Shown here: positions 1 through 10,189 of the stretch, piece after piece
Numbering within the stretch: the stretch's first letter is position 1
How the letters are laid out: each line of letters begins with the position of its first letter
Origin: Kappaphycus alvarezii
Lineage: Eukaryota; Rhodophyta; Florideophyceae; Gigartinales; Solieriaceae
Reading direction: 5' to 3'
Length of the DNA stretch: 64,000 nucleotides
Assembly (NCBI GenBank): GCA_002205965.3
Contig: NADL03000737.1
Location: 1,488,001-1,552,000, forward strand
Notes under the pieces: generated by a model
Database searches by the model: none
Told to the model about the DNA's origin: nothing
Seen by the model: the letters and a program-made list of their open reading frames with translations, nothing else
Made by a program: the position numbers and the translations under genes

Positions 1-1960
1 TGAGCCCTTAAGCGAGCTATAGAAGGAAGAATTTTGATATTTATAGAATTTTGCTATAGAGGGAAGAATTTTGGATGCAAGATGATATGCCGTAAACGTA
101 TGCTGCACGCTAGAAGGGCTGATCGAAAAGCTCGAGCATGGGGAACGTATTTTGACAAAGAAGACCATGGACTAGGGATTTGCTTGAAAGCAAGTATGTA
201 ACATAGCACATATCGGCCGTAAATGCAGAGAAAGAAAGACTAGCTCCCCCATGCGGAAGGAAATCTGAGCAAGCTGCTAACATTTCAGTAGCGTAAGAAA
301 ATTCCAATCTTCGAGCACCTGATAGAATGGCAGTATGTGTAATGAAAAATGACAGAAAAGTTATTTTTACGTGGTTGTGCTCCTGAATTTGAGGATAATC
401 CGATTGATAGTGGTCTTGGGCATTCTTGAAATAGAAAGTAATAACTGATAATTACAGAGAATATGAAAGTTAAATAATTCATTTGCACATGAATTACTTG
501 ATTACTATAAACAAAATTAAAACAATTACGTATTACTGAGAAACGTATGAATCATGAATAAGTCTTAATCAATGGATTAAATTTGATCTCATAACATTAT
601 TAATGAGTTCGAGTTACTCAAAAACACCCTTCGCAGTCTGAAATCGAATTTCTCAGGCCCGGAACTGGTTAGATGCGACGGGGTGCATCGAAGAACGTAG
701 AGGGAGCGACAATCGTTAGCGCAATGGAGGGCAACGAGCCACTCCCATCGATATCAGACGGAGTTGATTAGTGTGGCCTTGCTCTCTTTACAGTCTTAGT
801 GTTCGCCAATACGGGCCCTAGGGACGTCAATGGAAATGAAAATTCAGGTACCCTACTAAACGTTGATCCTGGGGAACACAGAGGGTATATAGAGTGCAAC
901 AGATAAGCTGGTCGACAACCAGTCAAATTGTAAAGTATTGCCCATGACCATGAAATATTGAGGCAGCTGGTCCTTTATCCTGAAATTTTTTTCTGTGGGA
1001 ACATGTTTAAAGCACATCAGAAGCCTTTTTTTACCGTTGCTTCTACTCTCTTGCTGCGTTGGGACTGTTCAGTGGGTTGAATATCCGGAATGTGAAATGA
1101 GATGGGACCTGAGTATTGACGAATGTTATGCAGAAATAATGATTTCCACATTCGGCCCAAATGGACCCGGTATCCGGGCTTGAACGGTGTTGATGAAGCA
1201 GAAAAGTTTTGATGAAAATGAACTGCTTCTGTGAGGCAGTTTACAAAAAATTAACCTTTGTGTTGTGGTCAGTGTTTTGCTGACATCCGTCACGAAATTG
1301 CAACATATGGTCCTTACTTTGGTCATGTTTGCTCCAACTACCTCTTTCCCAAACTACCATAAACCTAAAATACCCCCTGATTGCTCTGAAAACTCAGATA
1401 ATTTTAGCAAATGAAAGTGGTCAACCTAGAAGATGGTCAGGATCAGTATCAAACAATCCGATAAATAATATAACACGTCGTAAAATTTTTCATCTTTTTC
1501 TCTTATGACCGACCCGCTGATCGAATTCTGTCAAGCAAGAAACTGAAGGTATTCTCGTTACGCGCAAAAATTCCCTTCTTTAACGTTTCTCTATTTACAT
1601 CCCTTTTCTCTGTTTCTCCCTCCACTTTCTTTTTCTTTTACGGGACTAAATTTATATTTCTTTGTACTTTTCTTTTTCTCATTTCTCCTTCTATGTGAGA
1701 ATGACTTTTCCTTTCCTTTGACAGTACTTATTAGTCTTCCGACTTCACTTTATTTTATTCGACACTAAATATCTTTTCCATAATCAAAGTTTACACGTGA
1801 TTTTCGCCATAAATCATCCTTTTAAAGGCGGTCTTTACTAGTTCCCACTACAAGACCAGTTTACGCCTCATTTTTTGATTCATTGGGGCTGTCAATCTGA
1901 AACTTTTGACACTGTTTAAACCCGTCGGGTGTTGCCTAAAATATATCCACGACCCTGGGC
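1..1960. other. Unassigned region with old repeat fragments
   Basis: No convincing gene. A short direct repeat (GCTATAGA.GGAAGAATTTTG, two copies) lies at about 16-75. The stretch near 875-935 resembles 23,395-23,455 (shared AACAGATAAGC.GG core), so it is an old dispersed repeat. An open frame at 995-1183 would encode a leader-like hydrophobic N-terminus but opens with GTG and has no ATG, so I do not call it a gene. The stretch 1480-1800 is pyrimidine-rich. Confidence 0.5.
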
Positions 1961-1992
1961 CGGGTCACATGGGACGGGAAGGGATTAATTGA

Positions 1993-2208
1993 TTGGACCA
2001 GGTTGTCCTGAGCATGAACCGGGTTGGAGGGGCGTTAGGTGAGCTGTACCAAATGCAGGAAGGGGTACGTTATCGTGGGCCATCCAGGGGTATGTGTGAG
2101 TATTACTTGTGTGCCTATTATTTATTGAGGGAAGTGCTAGGTTCTTATCTAGAGGCTAAAGATTTTGAGGAGTGGGTTTATGCAGTTACTTTCAATTATC
2201 TTTGGTAA
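1993..2208 (+). pseudogene. Highly diverged copy of the acidic LTR-associated ORF
   Basis: An open stretch whose end (LLREVLGSYLEAKDFEE) resembles the C-terminus of the better acidic ORFs at 4009-4523 (MDILEELFGSDLENGK) and 21,212-21,732 (MDILEDFFGSGPEYKDYEE). As in those copies, it is followed within about 50 bases by a degenerate Ty3 LTR 3' half. The open stretch begins with ATTGG/TTG-type codons and no good ATG. Homology rests on this short motif plus the shared context, so it is tentative. Function unknown. Confidence 0.35.
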
Positions 2209-2257
2209 AATCCTCTGCGTCATCTTGAAGTCCAATCCTCCTTTTTTTGTTGCTTCC

Positions 2258-2570
2258 AGTATTTTTATCGAGATTTCACTTTGGAAAAATGTGTATTTAG
2301 GCTGAGTAAATTGCTTCCTCCATGAAACGGAAGGCAAACTGGGAGTCGTCTTCAAACAACTACCTTCAATCGGCTTTCTAGCGTCTAAGCGAGGTGGTTG
2401 AGCCTGCGTAATTCGAGTTGGTTACAAGGGCGGCCACTCATATTTTACGTCCACTACTCACTACTGTCCGTTAACGTTTACTGTAGCACTTTAGTCGCTC
2501 GCAACAACTCTCACCTCGGGTATCTAGTAGCTTCCCTTTCCGTTGACGCCGTTATTACAATATCTAGTCC
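2258..2570 (+). repeat. Degenerate 3' half of a Ty3 (Gypsy-1 type) LTR
   Basis: Shares landmarks with the 3' half of the Gypsy-1 LTR in the same order: GCTGAGTAAA.TGCTTCCTC, a block resembling ACTGTAGCACTTTAGTCGCTCGCAACA, and a terminal block. It is far more diverged than the copies at 4590-4964 and 34,930-35,303, so it is old. Confidence 0.5.
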
Positions 2571-2599
2571 ACAGAATGAGACAAAACTTCAAAACTGTT

Positions 2600-3880
2600 G
2601 AAGATTTGAGCTCACTAATAATTTTCAAGATGACAATAGAAATATGTGGTTAACCAGGGTGCCGTACTGGGTACATGATTAGCCTAGAGAGGTTCTGTAC
2701 ATTTACAAGCAGCGACATATGTGAGGTTTGGCATCTATAACAGGGAGACCGATTTGGCACGCAAACTATCTCGTCACTTCCCTCCCCCTCTGGCAACCCC
2801 ACAAAGGCCCCCAACTTCGAGTTCCAATCCCTGGCCTTCGATTCCCTATAGACGCCTTCACCTACAGCTAGCCTATTCCTGGATGGTTGTAACAATGTCT
2901 CTGTTACACCGCTGCGTAATAGAGACTTGTTCGCTTTTGTTATTTCAGTTCTCTATTACACAGTGGTGTAACAGAGAAACTGCATCGTCTTGAATGAATT
3001 TAGAAGTTTGATTTTCCACCAATGTTTTTATTTGACGTGGAGCCCCACGTAATCGTTTTATTTACTTAGTTATATTCGAGATAGTACAATTCTTTAGTTA
3101 CACCTTTACTTTCTAGTAAGTTATACTGAGCTAACAACGTATAAAATTTCTAGAGTAGAGCTACAGTAATATCTATATAAAGGGGGCTCATCTGGATTCT
3201 TGTGGGAATCCAGGTACACTCCATACGCCCTTTGCCCCCAACTTTCTGAAACCCACTACCATTGTCTCTACTGTTCCTTTGACAGCGCTTCGGCTGCCTC
3301 CCTCTCTGTTTCAAGGGTCTCTTTCGGTGCATCGCCGAGAAGTTGAACACGTCGGTCACACTTTTTTGCAAGCGCGTATACCGTCGCATTAGTTACAAAA
3401 TATGGTCTTTCGTAGCGAACTCAATCATCGTCCGCACACCAGTGCACGTGGCTGACGCGTTCCACCCGGTTAGCAGTTCTCAATTAGCTAGCAGAATAAT
3501 TGCTCTTGCGCTGGACCCTTAAGAAGTAAAGTCGTAGTCTGTATTAGGCGCGTGCTGATAGGAACGGATTTTGTGTCGCCGTCATCTACAGACTTTTAGT
3601 TTACTGTACCAACTCCCTTGTCCAAAATTGCTTATAGTTCCGGTCCTTCCTCGTCCTCCGAGAGCCTTGCTTATCATTTCCGCGGTCCTGTCCAAATTTA
3701 CTTCCATTTTATCTAGATATTTTTATACTGTATCTACCCTCTGAATCGATCCCGAATCAAGTTCTTTCCCCTTTTTGCTTACCTCCTCCTCCAAATTCGC
3801 TTTTTTGAGAAAAAGGGCGCAAATGCACTACTATAAAATCCCTTGCAGATTTATTTTACCTATTTCTAATCGATAGAACC
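2600..3880. other. Unassigned, with a cruciform-like inverted repeat
   Basis: No gene recognised. It holds the 28-bp inverted repeat described separately, and a small perfect hairpin near 3190-3212 (TGGATTC, six-base loop, GAATCCA). Open frames here are short, lack family similarity and look like chance. Confidence 0.5.
2898..2978. repeat. 28-bp near-perfect inverted repeat (possible MITE)
   Basis: The arm TCTCTGTTACACCGCTGCGT... (2898-2925) is repeated in reverse complement at 2951-2978 with about two mismatches, separated by about 25 bases. Each arm is itself roughly palindromic at its ends (TCTCTGTTAC...GTAATAGAGA), so the unit could be a small foldback element. No internal coding capacity. 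I could not define a clear target duplication. Confidence 0.7.
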
Positions 3881-3893
3881 TGCCCCGGGAGCC

Positions 3894-3901
3894 TATTTAA
3901 A
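3894..3901 (+). promoter_or_regulatory. TATTTAAA promoter-like box upstream of acidic ORF
   Basis: TATTTAAA lies about 110 bases upstream of the ATG at 4009. The same box precedes the homologous ORFs at 21,130-21,137 (+), 34,646-34,653 (+) and about 24,719-24,727 (minus, TATTTAAG). In three copies it is followed by GTCGTTGA.GCAAC. Conservation among diverged copies supports a promoter role by inference. Confidence 0.5.
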
Positions 3902-4008
3902 CCCCTTTATTCGAAGTTTCAAACGTCCCCGATCATTTTACTCATCACCCCTCTCCCCCACACACCCAAACACCCTCTATACTCCGTCTACAGTCATTTA
4001 CAACCAAA

Positions 4009-4523
4009 ATGAACAACCTTCGCCCCTCCGCCCCATCACCAAAAACCGCCCCTCCCGCCCTTTAAACGGCCTTGCGCTCGCTGTATATGGCCCGACGGAC
4101 GCAGACGACTACCTGCGACGCCAGACTAAGAAGAAGATAATCGAGTTCGTCCGCAAGCTCTTCGTCGAGGATGAGGCCGAGGAGGTACCTGAGGGGCAGG
4201 AGCGGGAGGTCGAGGGGGGAGCTGGGGAGACCTTCGAGGAGTGGGCAGCCCCGGAATTGGTCTACGAGGTTAAAGAGGACGAGGATGAGGACGAGGACGA
4301 GAAGGATGAAGGACAGGGAGGCATGGGAAGTGTTGAAATGGTGGAATGTATGGAACAAGTGGTACCGACGATGGAACCGGATGGGGATATCTTTAGTAGT
4401 TTAGATATCTCCCAGGAGGAAATAGATAGTTATGAGCCGTTCGCAGATATCTGTAGGGACTGCTTGGGCAGCATGGATATTTTAGAGGAGTTGTTTGGAT
4501 CTGATTTAGAGAATGGGAAATAA
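4009..4523 (+). pseudogene. Acidic small ORF of an LTR-associated family (one frameshift)
   Basis: The best-preserved full-length copy. The N-terminus (MNNLRPS...) starts at 4009; the frame then slips by one base near 4055, and the long frame continues to the stop at 4523. The predicted protein of about 170 residues has a conserved R-P-L-N.L.L...GPTD.DDY segment, a basic helix, a low-complexity acidic run (EDEDEDEDEKDE) and the terminal motif SMDILEELFGSDLE. That last motif, bulky hydrophobic residues set in acid, resembles acidic transactivation segments; this is inference only. Related copies lie near 2.0, 21.2, 24.6 and 34.7 kb. Immediately downstream is a Ty3 LTR 3' half. I know of no named family. 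Confidence 0.55.
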
Positions 4524-4589
4524 GAGGACCTCATTGATTGTTAGTTTCTTAAGTATCTTTTGTTTAGAGTATATCGTCTACACAAATTG

Positions 4590-4964
4590 TTTTTATGCAT
4601 TTCCAGGTACCTTCTGTAGTTTTTTTTCGGACTTTAGGGGTAGCCAAAAGTCTATATAAGCTGAGTAACTTGCTTCCTCATGGAGAGTTCAAGCAAGTTG
4701 GCAGACAACTTCAGGTCAAGCTCCGATTAGTAGGAAGTTGAGAGTCAACTTCAGACCCAAGAAACCTTTTTCCTACGCTGCTCACAGAGCATCAGTGGTA
4801 GACCCTGCCCTTCCATACTTGCTTGTAGACCTATCAACTCTCTTCCATATACACTCCTTTTTGCTCGTTCAACTATACCACGGTAGCACTTTTGTCGCTT
4901 GCAACACCTCCTTCTTGGGGTAGTTGGTTCTGAATAGCTCTTCCCCGACGATTTACCCCTATCA
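4590..4964 (+). repeat. 3' half of a Ty3 LTR (solo remnant)
   Basis: Closely matches the second half of the Gypsy-1 LTR and the end of the Gypsy-2 3' LTR, from TGCATTT through TCTATATAAG (4651-4660) and GAGTAAC.TGCTTCC to the terminal CCCCTATCA at 4964. No primer-binding site or internal region follows, so it is a solo or truncated LTR. The TATA box is probably the retroelement promoter. Confidence 0.75.
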
Positions 4965-5769
4965 GTCTGCAACAGTTAAACGCGTTGTCCAGCAACACAA
5001 GGAATATAGTCTATCATCATTTTGCTTGCAAACACCGCTGCCATCTACTCGATCCCGTTACTTTACAGAGGGAAGAGGGACTTAATTGCAGTTTCAAAAC
5101 ATAATTATCACAGCTCATGACGCTATAGATTGTCCGCGATTTATCGCGATCGCAGATCGCTTCTAGATCAAAGGGCTGAGCATTAGAAGCAGTCGATGGC
5201 GCTCTGCAGTTGGAGTTGTCCCTTTACGGGAAAGCATGTATTCAGATGTAAGGAGGGAAAGTTTTGGTGTCGTTACTGTTGGAAGATATATTCTATTCAG
5301 ATATACGATAGGGGCCGATTTGAGTACCGGGCCCGAATGAGCTGCAAACATCAAATCCCATCAAATGAAAGTCTATGCCCAGTGCAGTACTGTACAGGAG
5401 AGCATTGTCCAGTGCAGTATGTCTCCTACGTACACTACAGTGCAGTACAATGCCCAGCGTTCTGCCCTTGCATCTCTTACAACTGACTCAAATGATCGCT
5501 TGATGCTCCTCATGGAGACGCACGAAATAGCCACTGCGGTAACCATGTAATTCTCTCGGACTCTGAGGCGTCTCTAAATTAAACTACCTTACTCGATAGG
5601 CTACCGACATTTATTGTAGTGTACTCTGCGGTATGCCATGGAGGAGGAATCAGGAGAATAGAACTTGGGGCACGTTTTGAAACCAATGACGAGGTCAACC
5701 TCGCCTGTAGCAATTCTTATTATGCTCCCCATAGACCACTCATCGAGAAGATTGATTTCTTGGTACTGT
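4965..5769. other. Unassigned spacer left of Gypsy-1
   Basis: No gene recognised. It contains a relic of the short GTTTGGGTG element (about 5246-5290: GTTTTGGTGTCGTTACTGTTGGAAGATAT) and a cluster of CAGTGCAGTA words at 5375-5452. The last five bases before the LTR (ACTGT) do not match the bases after the other LTR. Confidence 0.5.
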
Positions 5770-6487
5770 TGATGTGCGCAAATTCGCACACGAAAAAATC
5801 TAGATGAGGACCATAATTGTATACAGTATTGGAACTGGGAAGATATTTTTACAGTTTTTGAATTTGCAAGATATTTTTAATTTGGGTGAGTGTGGCAAAT
5901 TCATCGGTTGATTTTTTATTTTAGGACACACTGTCATAGTGGATGTCAGTACAGTTCTAGGTTGTGGGTGATACTACGAGTGACTCTGAAAGGTCTATAT
6001 AATGGCCACATCAATTCCCACCCCTGGCCGATGGTGGCTGGCATGGGTATGGCACCTAGATATTTACCTTGAGGAAATATCTTCTAATGGTCTCTCTGGT
6101 TCACACGATTCCCGTGAATGCATTTTATGGTTATTAGTCTGTTTGTTTGAAGACTTTTAGGGTAGCCAAAGGTCTATATAAGCCGAGTAAACTGCTTCCT
6201 TTAGTGGAGGTCAAGCAAGTTGGCAGACAACTTCAGGTCAAGCTCCGATTAGTAGGAAGTTGAGAGTCAACTTCAGACCCAAGAAAACTTTTTCCTAAGC
6301 TGGTCGCAGAGCATCAGTGGTAGACGCTGCCCCTTTTATACTTGCTTGTAGCCCTCTCAACTCTCTCCCATATACAATGCTTTTTATTTGTTCAACTATA
6401 CCACGGTAGCACTTTTGTCGCTCGCAACACCTCTGTCTTGGGGTAGTTGGTTCTAAGTATCTCTTCTCCGACGATTTACCCCTATCA
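5770..6487 (+). repeat. Gypsy-1 5' LTR
   Basis: 718 bp, TGATGTGCGC...CCCCTATCA, matching 12,557-13,274 almost base for base. It contains TATATAA near 5995-6001 and a second TATA box at 6175-6182 (TATATAAG) followed by GCCGAGTAAACTGCTTCC. Its middle (about 5960-6115) differs completely from that of the Gypsy-2 LTR, which carries an ORF there. Confidence 0.9.
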
Positions 6488-6488
6488 T

Positions 6489-6506
6489 TTGGTACTCTTG
6501 TGGAGG
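6489..6506 (+). other. Gypsy-1 primer-binding site
   Basis: TGGTACTCTTGTGGAGGG starts one base after the LTR and opens with TGG, the complement of a tRNA CCA end, as expected for full-tRNA priming. I could not identify the tRNA. Confidence 0.55.
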
Positions 6507-6574
6507 GGTTGCACCCGAGGTATTCGAGTTGAGCAGTCTTAGGGAACCGTTCGAGGGATTTCTTTTCTGTAATC

Positions 6575-7804
6575 ATGGATCTCAACGCTGCTCGTATAAC
6601 GTTCACAGGGGGCAAGAAATGAAGACGTTGAGGAGTTTCTCTATACATATGTCAACGTTGTGATGCGTGAGAAGGGCGATGAAGAGAAGGCCGCAAGTAT
6701 CTTTGCCTATCTTCATGGTGACGCAAAGCACAAATATAAGTCCAAGTTTACCGACGGGTGGTCTCTTAACGGGAATGGGCGTAACTTCGGTGACGTATGT
6801 GAGTGGCTTGTGAAAGTATGCTAAGGAGGTAGAACCAGATGAATGATTCGTACCGCCATAGAGGCCCGGCTCAACTTCGACGATTTGTTAAGCTCATTGG
6901 TGTACTTGTGTGATCTTTATGAAAAGGCTGGTTCAACGCCCAAGCCAAGTACGGAATGCTGCGTAAGGCGGCTATGGGGGATAAGCGGCTCTCTGATTTC
7001 CTCCTCATCAAGGGCCCTCACACTTTTGATGAACTGAAGGGTACCATAGTAGAATTTGTCAAAAATTCGGAGACGTTTCAGTCACTGAGTGAGGTACCGA
7101 GGGAAACCCGCACATCTATGTCTATCGTACATCCTGAAAAGAATTATCAAAGGCCGGCTACTAGTGCAGCGGCATTAGAATCTGTCAGGAGCGATGTCAA
7201 AAACTTGGAAGAAAGGTTGGAAACCCGATTCGATAATCGACTTGACATGATAACCTCGCAGTTGGAAAGCCTTACTCTTACCATTACGAAGAACCAGTCT
7301 GGGGACCCTAAGGCCGCAGAAGTCTGTTCTTACTGTCACAAGCCTGGACACTTTGCAAATAGGTGTCCTGATAATCCACACAGAAACACTCGTTGTGGAA
7401 AGTGCGGACGTTACGGGCATCATGAAAGTAACTGCTGGTCTAAAGACAACAGAAGAGCAAATTTATCGGAAGCAAGGAGTGAGTCAGGACCAGAGGTGAA
7501 AATTTTACAAAACAGAAAGGATCACAAGTTGACGGATGCCGGTAATGTATCCATCGCTGAAGAAATCAGTCAAGTCAATGTGACAAAAAGGGATGGGGAA
7601 GGGAACATTTTATCGAAAAAACCTAGGCTAGATTATGGAATGCTGGAACATATCCAGCACCTGTACCTCCTCGAACCAAGAGGTCTGATCAAGTTGTTCC
7701 AGGAGTGGGAGTCACTCCGGCCAAGAAGACGAAAAAGAGTAAGAAATTTAAGAATATCCGAAGGACGTACTAGAATATGTGAAGAAGTACAATTTGGTGG
7801 CTGA
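6575..7804 (+). pseudogene. gag: Gypsy-1 gag (capsid/nucleocapsid), frameshifted
   Basis: Gag forms the particle that packages the element's RNA. The start at 6575 (MDLNAARITFTGGK) is the first ATG after the leader. A capsid-like helical region follows, then a coiled-coil stretch (VRSDVKNLEERLETRFDNRL) and two consecutive zinc knuckles, CSYCHKPGHFANRC and CGKCGRYGHHESNC, both C-x2-C-x4-H-x4-C, at about 7325-7440. Single-base shifts occur near 6617, 6816 and 6841 and again near 6930 relative to the Gypsy-2 copy. Downstream it runs towards a lysine-rich spacer and the protease. The family is clear; the reading frame as given is not functional. Confidence 0.8.
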
Positions 7805-7843
7805 GCTTGCATCGGCCCCAACTGGGATAAATTTGGTCAGCTT

Positions 7844-8420
7844 TTGAGGGGCGACGCAGAGGACGCGAGAAAAGAACTCAAAAAAATTATCAGGTCTAAT
7901 AAGTCCGCTAAGGGTAAGAAACTGTTTCTTCAATCGGCCTCGACAGCACCAAGACGTCTTAAGCTGGTACCAGTCAAAGTATTGGGAATGAAAACCCAAG
8001 CTCTGTTCGATTCGGGCGCTGTTCCAAACCTTATTTCAGAAATTTGGTGACAGATCTAGGTCTTGAAATTATCCAACTACTCGAAGAATAACTATGGCGG
8101 ATGGAACCCTATCAAAATGCATGGGAACTGTTGACAAGGTTCCAGTGTTCTTTGGGACTCTAAAGTTGATGTGGACTTTCTTGTCATGCCTGATCTCCCT
8201 TTCGATGCAATCATTGGCTGCCCTACCATGGAAAGACTAGGGACATGCATTGACTTCGGCAACCAAATCGTTTCAGTTAATGTTGACGGCAGAACCGTGA
8301 AGATGCCCTGGATTTCGACAAAAGCACGCATCCTGAAGATTTAAAAGAACGGACAGTGAAGATTTCACTTCTAGCTATGACAGCGAAGATTCGGAACCAA
8401 CGAACACTTTCGGAAGTGGA
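7844..8420 (+). pseudogene. Gypsy-1 aspartic protease
   Basis: A retropepsin-like domain. The active-site loop LFDSGAVPNLI sits at about 8005-8035, and the later strand motif FDAIIGCPTMERLG at about 8200-8240. The frame breaks just after ISEIW (stop near 8048) and the domain resumes one frame back. Gypsy-2 breaks at exactly the same place (31,096), so this break is ancestral or programmed, not a private mutation. Further single-base losses (GGGG to GGG near 8155, CCCC to CCC near 8305) are private to this copy. Confidence 0.75.
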
Positions 8421-8789
8421 AAGGGTACCTTGGGGGGTAATGAACTGGCATGGGACGATTATGATTCTGGGTTGAAACAGATGACGACTGGAATTCTAGA
8501 TAAGTTGAAAACCCGAATATGTTTCTTTTTGCGATGATATCGAATCAAAGGACAGAATTCGGAGCATGAAAGAAGATTACCTTTGCAAAGAAAATAAGAA
8601 TACGTCGAATTCCATATATGAAGAATGTGAGCACGACGGAAGAGGTCCTTCAAAATATTGAGTTGGGGGGATGCAGAAATCAAGGAAAGAATGCGCCAAT
8701 GGAAAAAGAGCATTCGCGCCGTCGCCTCACTGAAAATATCCGACATGTTACATCTTTCGAAGTAATTGCATGGAGTGTATCAGAATTTA

Positions 8790-9700
8790 AGACAAGCAGT
8801 GTACCGGTTACTCACTCGTTCGAACTTACCGACACTCAACCGATTTACCACAAGCCAGACGTCAACCGCCAAAATATGACCAATTTATCTCAGAAAATGT
8901 TACAAGTATGCTGAAAAATGATATTATTCGACATTTCATCCCCATGGTCGTTTCCAGTGTGGTCGCGCCAAAGAAGGATGGAAAGCTGCGTTTTTGCGTC
9001 GATTACCGACAACTGAACAGAGAATGATACCCGATCGATTCCGATTCGAACATGGAGGAGATCCTCGAGGACCTGAACATGGAGGAGATCCTCGAGGACC
9101 TGAAGGATGGGAGATATTTCACCTCAATTGACCTTTACACTGGCTATTGGCAGATTCCATTGGATGAAAAATGTAAGGAAAAAACAACTTTACCAGCAAA
9201 GCCGGTACTTCAGGTTCGAAGTGATGCCTTTTGGTCTCATGAATGCACCAGCTATATTCCAAAGAATGATGAACGAGGTTTTGAAAGGACTTCCATTCGC
9301 AAGAGTCTATATCGATGATGTCGTCATATTCTCAGAAACATTGGATCAGCACATCTCGCACGTCAAGACAGTTGTGGAGAGGATATCGGAAGATAGCTTG
9401 AAAATTAAGTTGAGCAAATGCTTCTTTGCGAAAACTTCTATCCAATTACTCGGTCATATCGTCGACCAAGAGGGAATTAGAGTGGATCCAGAGAAAACGA
9501 AAAAAATAAAGTTGGCACCAAGGCCCGCTTCAAAGACGGAGGTCCGAAGCTTCTTAGGACTGGCCTCATATTATAGAAGATTTATCAAAGATTTCGCCAA
9601 GACTGCAGCACCGTTACATGCCAGCACTACGAAGAACGGAAAATTTTACTGGAACAAGGAAATGGAAACTGCATTTCAGAGCTTAAAGAGAAGCTATGTG
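8790..9700 (+). pseudogene. Gypsy-1 reverse transcriptase
   Basis: Ty3-type RT. Visible motifs: KLRFCVDYRQLN-like block near 8985-9015, FTSIDLYTGYWQIPLDE, FEVMPFGLMNAPA.FQRMMNE, and the catalytic YIDDVVIFSE at about 9310-9340, followed by GHIVDQEGIRVDPEK and SFLGLASYYRRFI. It is broken by several shifts (near 8935, 9020 and 9190). A 27-bp exact tandem duplication (AACATGGAGGAGATCCTCGA...) at about 9048-9101 adds nine codons not present in Gypsy-2. Confidence 0.85.
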
Positions 9701-10180
9701 TCCCCCCAGTTCTCATGTACCCAGAATTCAAGAGACCATTCGTTGTGGAGACAGATGCCTCAGAACGGTCTTTGGGTGCCGTTTTGTCCCAAAAAGATGA
9801 AAACGGAAGACTACACCCTGTTCAATTCGCAAGCCGAACTCTTAATGATGCGGAAAAGAGATACTCAGTCTGCGAGAAAGAAGCGCTAGCTGTCGTCTTC
9901 GCACTGAAAAAGTTTCGTGTTTACCTTTTATCACTCGAGAAATTTGTCTTGATAACTGATCACCAGGCACTTAAGACAGCATTCCAAAAGAAGGATGTAC
10001 ATCACCGCTTGGCCCAATGGCTCGACATTTTCGCAGAATATCGGTTTGAAATTGTGTATAGACCCGGACGCGATAATCAGCCTGCCGATTACCTATCCCG
10101 CTTGAGGGACTCACTGATTCCAAATGAAAAAGCTTCGGAGGACATCGTCGGAGTCGCCGAGTTGCAGTTGCCGAACGGTA
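9701..10180 (+). pseudogene. Gypsy-1 RNase H and connection
   Basis: RNase HI fold that removes RNA from the RNA:DNA hybrid. Motifs: VVETDASERSLGAVLSQ (first Asp), YSVCEKEALAVVFALKKFR (Glu), LITDHQALK (Asp), GRDNQPADYLSR (last Asp). The reading frame from 9715 onward is open through this whole domain and into the integrase zinc region. The join with RT near 9700 is shifted. Confidence 0.85.
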
Positions 10181-10189
10181 ACGAGTACG

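Noticed and set aside
995-1183. ORF with a hydrophobic, signal-like N-terminus
   Set aside because: It opens with GTG, has no ATG, no homolog in the window and no splice support.
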